Assembly (NCBI RefSeq): GCF_000317515.1
Contig: NC_019738.1
Location: forward strand, 6,164,001 to 6,228,000
Length of the DNA: 64,000 nucleotides
Direction of reading: 5' to 3'
Source: Allocoleopsis franciscana PCC 7113
Lineage (GTDB): Bacteria > Cyanobacteriota > Cyanobacteriia > Cyanobacteriales > Coleofasciculaceae
The notes under the pieces are model-generated. The model saw nothing but the letters and a program-made list of their open reading frames with translations. It was not told the DNA's origin and ran no database searches. Shown in pieces: positions 60,041-64,000 of the stretch (positions within the stretch are counted from its first letter, which is position 1; each line of letters begins with the position of its first letter). The position numbers and the translations under genes are program-made.

Positions 60041-62683
60041 ATGCGAACCCAAAGAATTGGACTTATTGCCTTTCTCTCCCTCCTTGCTACCCTGGCGGTT
60101 GACAATTTTCAATTCATCCAAAATCCCAAATCTAAAATCCACAATTTTCAGGTGTTGGCTCAAACCCCAGATGCTCGGAAATCGGAAGCAGACCGACTGG
60201 GAAAGCAAGGTGAGGAGCAGTACATAACCAAGCAGTTTGAGGCCTCTCTCCAGTCTTGGCAACGAGCATTAGATCTGTACCGAGAAATCAAAGACCGCCA
60301 AGGTGAGGGCGCTGCCTGGGGCAACCTGGGAATGAATTACTATGAGCTGAGGAACTATCCCAAAGCTATTGAATGCTTCCAGCAGGTATTGGCAATCGCT
60401 CGCGAACTTAGTGTTCACCAGGTGGAGGCAAACTCTTTGAAGGGTTTGGGACTGTCTTACAGTGCAATGGGGCATTATTCCAAAGCCATTGAGTACTATC
60501 AGCAGATTTTGGCGATTGTCCAAGAACGCAAAGACCGTTCGTCAGAGGGGTATCTTGTGAAACAGCTGGAGATGGATTTAGAGGAGGATGCTTTGAACAA
60601 TCTGGGGGTAGTTTATCTTCGTTTAGGTGACTACCCCAAAGCGCTTGAGTACTACCAGCAGAATTTAGTGCTTGTCCGAAAACGCAAATATCGTCAAGCA
60701 GAGGGGACTGCTTTGAATAACCTGGGGGTGGTTTACCTTCGTCTAGGTGACTACCCCAAAGCGCTTGAGTACTATCAGCAGTGCTTGGTGATCGCACGAG
60801 AAATCAGGGAATATCAGCAGAGCTTGGCAATCGCCCGCGAACGTGGAGACTATCAGATGGAGGAAACTGACTTAGATAAGCGAATAGAACTGATGAGATC
60901 AACTGGCTCTATCCAGCTCAGCCTTTGGCTTGCGCGTCAAGCAGAGGGTGTTGCATTGGACAATCTAGCAGTAGCTTACCTCGGTCTAGGTGACTACCCC
61001 AAAGCGATTGATTACACTCAGCAGAGCTTGGCGATCGCAAAGGATATTAAAGACCGCAACGGCGAGGGGCTGGCTCTGGGTACTTTAGGGCTGACTTACC
61101 TTTCCCTAGGAAACTATGCTAAAGCGATTGATTACCAGCAGCAGAGCTTGGCGATTGTACGAGAAGTTAAAGACCACCAAAGCGAAGGGACTGTTTTGAG
61201 CAATCTAGGTTATGCTCTCCGCAAATCTGGCAATCTGGCAGCCGCAGAGAAAACCCTAAGCGATGGAATTAAGATTTGGGAATCTCTGCGAGCTTCATTA
61301 GACGGGAACGATGCAAATAAAGTCTCAATTTTTGAACAGCAAGCTAGAACCTACCGCCAACTGCAAGAGGTTCTAATTGCTCAAAATAAAACTGATGCGG
61401 CTCTAGAAATTGCTGAAAGGGGTAGAGCCAGAGCTTTAGTAGAGTTAGTGGCAAGGCAATTATCTACTAACCCAACAGAGCAGTCCCCCAGTACTCCGCC
61501 CAATATTGACCAAATTAAACAAATTGCCAAAGCTCAAAATTCTACCTTTGTTCAGTATTCGATTATTTACGATGAGTTCAAAGTTCAAGGTAAACAACAA
61601 ACCAAAGAATCAGAACTCTATATTTGGGTCATCAAACCCACAGGTGAAGTGACCTTTCGTTCATCTGACCTAAAACCCCTGTGGCAGCAACAAAATGCAA
61701 CACTAGCAAACCTCGTTACTGTAGCCCGTGAATCTATCGGCGTTAGAGGGCGTGGCTTAGGCGCAATTGCCAGACTGGATGAAGCAGACCAAACCAAACG
61801 TTTTCAGCAACTCCATCAACTGCTGATTGAACCGATTGCCGACCTTTTACCCACCGATCCAAATGCCCATGTTGTCTTCATCCCGCAAGAGTCCCTATTC
61901 CTGGTTCCCTTCCCAGCATTGCAAGGTAAAGACGGCAAATACCTAATTGAAAAACATACCATCCTCACCGCCCCATCCATTCAGGTACTCGAACTCACTC
62001 GTAAGCAACGCGAAAATCTACCCCCTTTTGGTAAGGGGGGGTTGACAGGGGATGCCCTCGTTGTCGGAAATCCGATCATGCCCAGCATACCGCCAGCACC
62101 CGGAGAAAAGCCGCAACCGTTAGCCCCTTTACCCGGCGCACAAGAGGAAGCGCTGGCAATTGCCCCTCTTTTAAACACCAAAGCCATCATCGGCAAAGAT
62201 GCCACCAAATCAACCATTGCTCAACTCATGCCCAAAGCCCAAATTATCCATCTTGCCACGCATGGAATATTAGATGATGAGCGAGGAATCGGAAGTGCGA
62301 TCGCGCTTGCCCCTGATTTATCCTATAAAGAAGACATAGGGACGGTTAACGGCTTACTCACGGCGGAAGAAATCCTCGACATGAAACTCAATGCCGATTT
62401 AGTTGTCCTGAGTGCCTGCGATACAGGTAGAGGCAAAATTACAGGGGATGGCGTGATTGGTTTATCTCGCTCCTTAATCTCAGCGGGTGTCCCCAGTGTT
62501 CTAGTATCGCTTTGGTCAGTGCCAGACGCGCCTACAGCGGAGTTGATGAGAGAATTTTATCAAAACCTGCTCCATAACCCCGACAAAGCCCAAGCCTTGC
62601 GACAGGCCATGCTGACGACGATGAAAAATCACCCCAACCCAAAGAACTGGGCAGCATTTACCCTTATTGGAGAATCCGATTGA
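60041..62683 (+). CDS. Exported TPR-CHAT caspase-like protease (second copy)
   Basis: The 880-residue protein has an N-terminal hydrophobic stretch (residues 5-20), but the signal region is interrupted by FQFIQNPKSKIHNFQV, encoded by a decayed CCAAAAT-type repeat. TPR units (about 55-470) follow the pattern ALNNLGVVYLRLGDYPKALEYYQQ. The CHAT domain (about 570-880) has an intact dyad: His741 in IIHLATHGIL and Cys793 in LVVLSACDTGRG. LPPFGKGGLTGD (about 661-670) is encoded by a C/G-rich palindromic repeat. It shares its plan with the first CHAT gene at 33-36 kb but no bipartite element precedes it. Confidence 0.87.
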   Translation: MRTQRIGLIAFLSLLATLAVDNFQFIQNPKSKIHNFQVLAQTPDARKSEADRLGKQGEEQYITKQFEASLQSWQRALDLYREIKDRQGEGAAWGNLGMNYYELRNYPKAIECFQQVLAIARELSVHQVEANSLKGLGLSYSAMGHYSKAIEYYQQILAIVQERKDRSSEGYLVKQLEMDLEEDALNNLGVVYLRLGDYPKALEYYQQNLVLVRKRKYRQAEGTALNNLGVVYLRLGDYPKALEYYQQCLVIAREIREYQQSLAIARERGDYQMEETDLDKRIELMRSTGSIQLSLWLARQAEGVALDNLAVAYLGLGDYPKAIDYTQQSLAIAKDIKDRNGEGLALGTLGLTYLSLGNYAKAIDYQQQSLAIVREVKDHQSEGTVLSNLGYALRKSGNLAAAEKTLSDGIKIWESLRASLDGNDANKVSIFEQQARTYRQLQEVLIAQNKTDAALEIAERGRARALVELVARQLSTNPTEQSPSTPPNIDQIKQIAKAQNSTFVQYSIIYDEFKVQGKQQTKESELYIWVIKPTGEVTFRSSDLKPLWQQQNATLANLVTVARESIGVRGRGLGAIARLDEADQTKRFQQLHQLLIEPIADLLPTDPNAHVVFIPQESLFLVPFPALQGKDGKYLIEKHTILTAPSIQVLELTRKQRENLPPFGKGGLTGDALVVGNPIMPSIPPAPGEKPQPLAPLPGAQEEALAIAPLLNTKAIIGKDATKSTIAQLMPKAQIIHLATHGILDDERGIGSAIALAPDLSYKEDIGTVNGLLTAEEILDMKLNADLVVLSACDTGRGKITGDGVIGLSRSLISAGVPSVLVSLWSVPDAPTAELMREFYQNLLHNPDKAQALRQAMLTTMKNHPNPKNWAAFTLIGESD
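62021..62051. repeat. Palindromic C/G-rich dispersed repeat inside CHAT gene
   Basis: CCCCCTT and AAGGGGG arms are separated by five bases and followed by GTTGACAGGGG. It is read in frame as PPFGKGGLTGD. A related C-rich repeat lies in frame in the GT4 gene at about 22150-22180 (PPFLTGE). Confidence 0.75.
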
Positions 62684-62695
62684 CATTTCCTACGT

Positions 62696-63862
62696 TCAAA
62701 GGAATTCTCGAACCCCAACTTGAGGCGTCGCCAGATATCGATAGAGTGTATCTCGTTGCTGGTAAGGACGCCCTAAAGAACTAATCGCCTGCTGCAACGT
62801 TTCCACCTCCATGCAGGTGCCTCCCTTAGCCCCCGCCATTGTGGTGATATGCTCTTCCATCAAGGTGCCGCCAATGTCATTACAGCCCCATTCGAGGGCT
62901 TCTGTCGCCCCATCCAAACCCAATTTCACCCAACTGGGTTGATGATTGCCAATCCAATTACCCAGGAAAATCCGAGCAACGGCTGTTAACAGCAGAGCAT
63001 CTTCTAACACTGGCTGATTTCGTCCAACCCGGCGACGGAGGGGTTTGGGGGCTTCTTGACCCACGAAGGGCAGCAGGATAAATTCAGTGATATTACTGAG
63101 ATAGCCCCGATCGCGAGCGATTTGTTGGAGCGATCGCAATTTCTCCAAATGCCCCATCTGCTGTTCAGGTGTTTCAATGTGTCCTGAAAGCATCGTGCTG
63201 GTGGTTGGCATTCCTAAGCGATGTGCCGTTCCCACAATCTCTAGCCAGGTGGCTGTATTCGTCTTCTCTGGGCACAGAATCCGCCGGACGTTATCATCTA
63301 AAATCTCTGCTGCCGTTCCCGGCATAGAACCAACACCCGCTTCTTGCAGTGCGGTAATGACTTCGGCATAGCTAATTCCGTCATGATCGGCGATAAACTG
63401 TACTTCTTGGGGAGAAAAGGCGTGTAAGTGCAGGTGAGGTTCTACCTCCTTAATAGCTTTAACCAACTGCTGGTAATGGGGCAAAAAGGCACCGTTAATT
63501 TTTGCCTCTGGGTTCAGTCCTCCCTGCATACATATTTCCGTAGCACCCCGCTGCACGGCGTCCCTTGTTTTTTCCTGGATTTGCCCCCAATTGAGCCAAT
63601 ACGCACCGTCTTCACCTGCATCACGGCGGAAGGCACAGAAGCTACAGTGCTGTTCGCAGATATTGGTGAAGTTGATGTTGCGATTGATCACGTAGGTTAC
63701 AGTATCCCCGACTTGCCGCTGACGTAGTTGGTCGGCTGTCTGGCGAATGGCTGCGATCGCTTGTGGTTCGGTTTGCTTGAGGAGTAAAACGCCATCTTCT
63801 GGCGATAAGTCTCCACCGGAAGAGGCACGGTTCAGAATAGTATCAACGGTTTTAGTAATCAC
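62696..63862 (-). CDS. cofH: FO synthase subunit 2 (5-deazaflavin synthase) CofH
   Basis: The 388-residue radical SAM enzyme has the cluster motif CEQHCSFC (Cys69, Cys73, Cys76) preceded by [13 protein letters not shown], then [46 protein letters not shown] and [57 protein letters not shown]. With CofG it makes FO, the precursor of F420; in cyanobacteria FO serves as the antenna of DNA photolyase. It converges with the CHAT gene. cofG is not in the window. Confidence 0.95.
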   Translation of the reverse strand: MITKTVDTILNRASSGGDLSPEDGVLLLKQTEPQAIAAIRQTADQLRQRQVGDTVTYVINRNINFTNICEQHCSFCAFRRDAGEDGAYWLNWGQIQEKTRDAVQRGATEICMQGGLNPEAKINGAFLPHYQQLVKAIKEVEPHLHLHAFSPQEVQFIADHDGISYAEVITALQEAGVGSMPGTAAEILDDNVRRILCPEKTNTATWLEIVGTAHRLGMPTTSTMLSGHIETPEQQMGHLEKLRSLQQIARDRGYLSNITEFILLPFVGQEAPKPLRRRVGRNQPVLEDALLLTAVARIFLGNWIGNHQPSWVKLGLDGATEALEWGCNDIGGTLMEEHITTMAGAKGGTCMEVETLQQAISSLGRPYQQRDTLYRYLATPQVGVREFL

Positions 63863-64000
63863 GGCACATCCGGAAAAACCAGGTCATGTCCTTTTATATC
63901 CTTTTATATTTGGGATTTTGGATTTTAAAAGCTTTACCAGTAGGTCGTTTCAGAGCTTTGAATATCACAGCGCTCAACCCAAATGGTATCACTCATTTTA
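63863..64000. other. Right-edge sequence with CCAAAAT-type repeat
   Basis: It contains GGGATTTTGGATTTT (63908-63930), the same dispersed heptamer as at 41321. A 20-codon minus-strand ORF starts at 63996 (MSDTIWVERCDIQSSETTYW) and may be a fragment or chance. Confidence 0.4.

Noticed and set aside
63937-63996. Small minus-strand ORF of 20 codons at the right edge
   Set aside because: It is too short to support and has no recognised homologue.

Overview
The window comes from a cyanobacterium, most likely a filamentous, gliding one. It carries many HIP1 octamers (GCGATCGC), and several genes are essentially cyanobacterial: pipX, sepF, a Ycf63-type MlaE permease, DUF3086 and DUF3119 proteins, a KGK-domain protein, a GUN4-domain protein, CcsA, and a pilus-taxis cluster of the Hmp type including hmpF. 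Short repeats typical of large-genome cyanobacteria (CCAAAAT, GGCAGAA and GGGGAGC heptamers, C-rich palindromes, a MITE) are scattered between and inside genes. A Coleofasciculus/Microcoleus-like host is an inference. No rRNA, tRNA or CRISPR array was seen.

Region 1-23.9 kb is a surface-polysaccharide locus. It holds methyltransferases, a MurJ-like flippase, a Wzz-like protein, a CapD/PglF-type sugar-nucleotide dehydratase, a Wzm/Wzt ABC exporter, an O-antigen ligase/polymerase-like protein, a giant three-domain glycosyltransferase, further methyltransferases and glycosyltransferases, and gmd. Four neighbouring proteins carry the same coiled coil plus SKFWKLR module. The locus is interrupted by an RTX calcium-binding repeat gene with a four-copy 100-bp repeat array upstream, and by a broken rfbC.

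Region 24-28 kb has a winged-helix regulator, der and a CbiQ/EcfT-like protein. Region 28-36 kb is an island of exported or membrane-anchored proteins: three hypothetical proteins, two internalin-like LRR proteins, a GUN4 protein and a TPR-CHAT protease. The three-gene hypothetical operon, the LRR pair, the CHAT gene and the distant RTX gene all have the same bipartite element upstream (TGCATAA-N14-RGNGATA, seven copies, spacing always 14). This is the strongest candidate for something undescribed: a shared promoter or operator for a set of exported proteins.

Region 36-45.7 kb is mostly housekeeping: pabB/trpE-like, pipX, a TnpB element inserted between pipX and pipY, sepF, proC, plsY, DUF3086, DUF3119 and mlaE. 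Region 45.7-54 kb is the pilus chemotaxis locus (PatA-like, CheY, CheW, MCP) with divergent hmpF and no CheA. Region 54-64 kb holds tilS, a KGK acidic-repeat protein, ccsA, a DUF3352 protein, a second TPR-CHAT protease and cofH.
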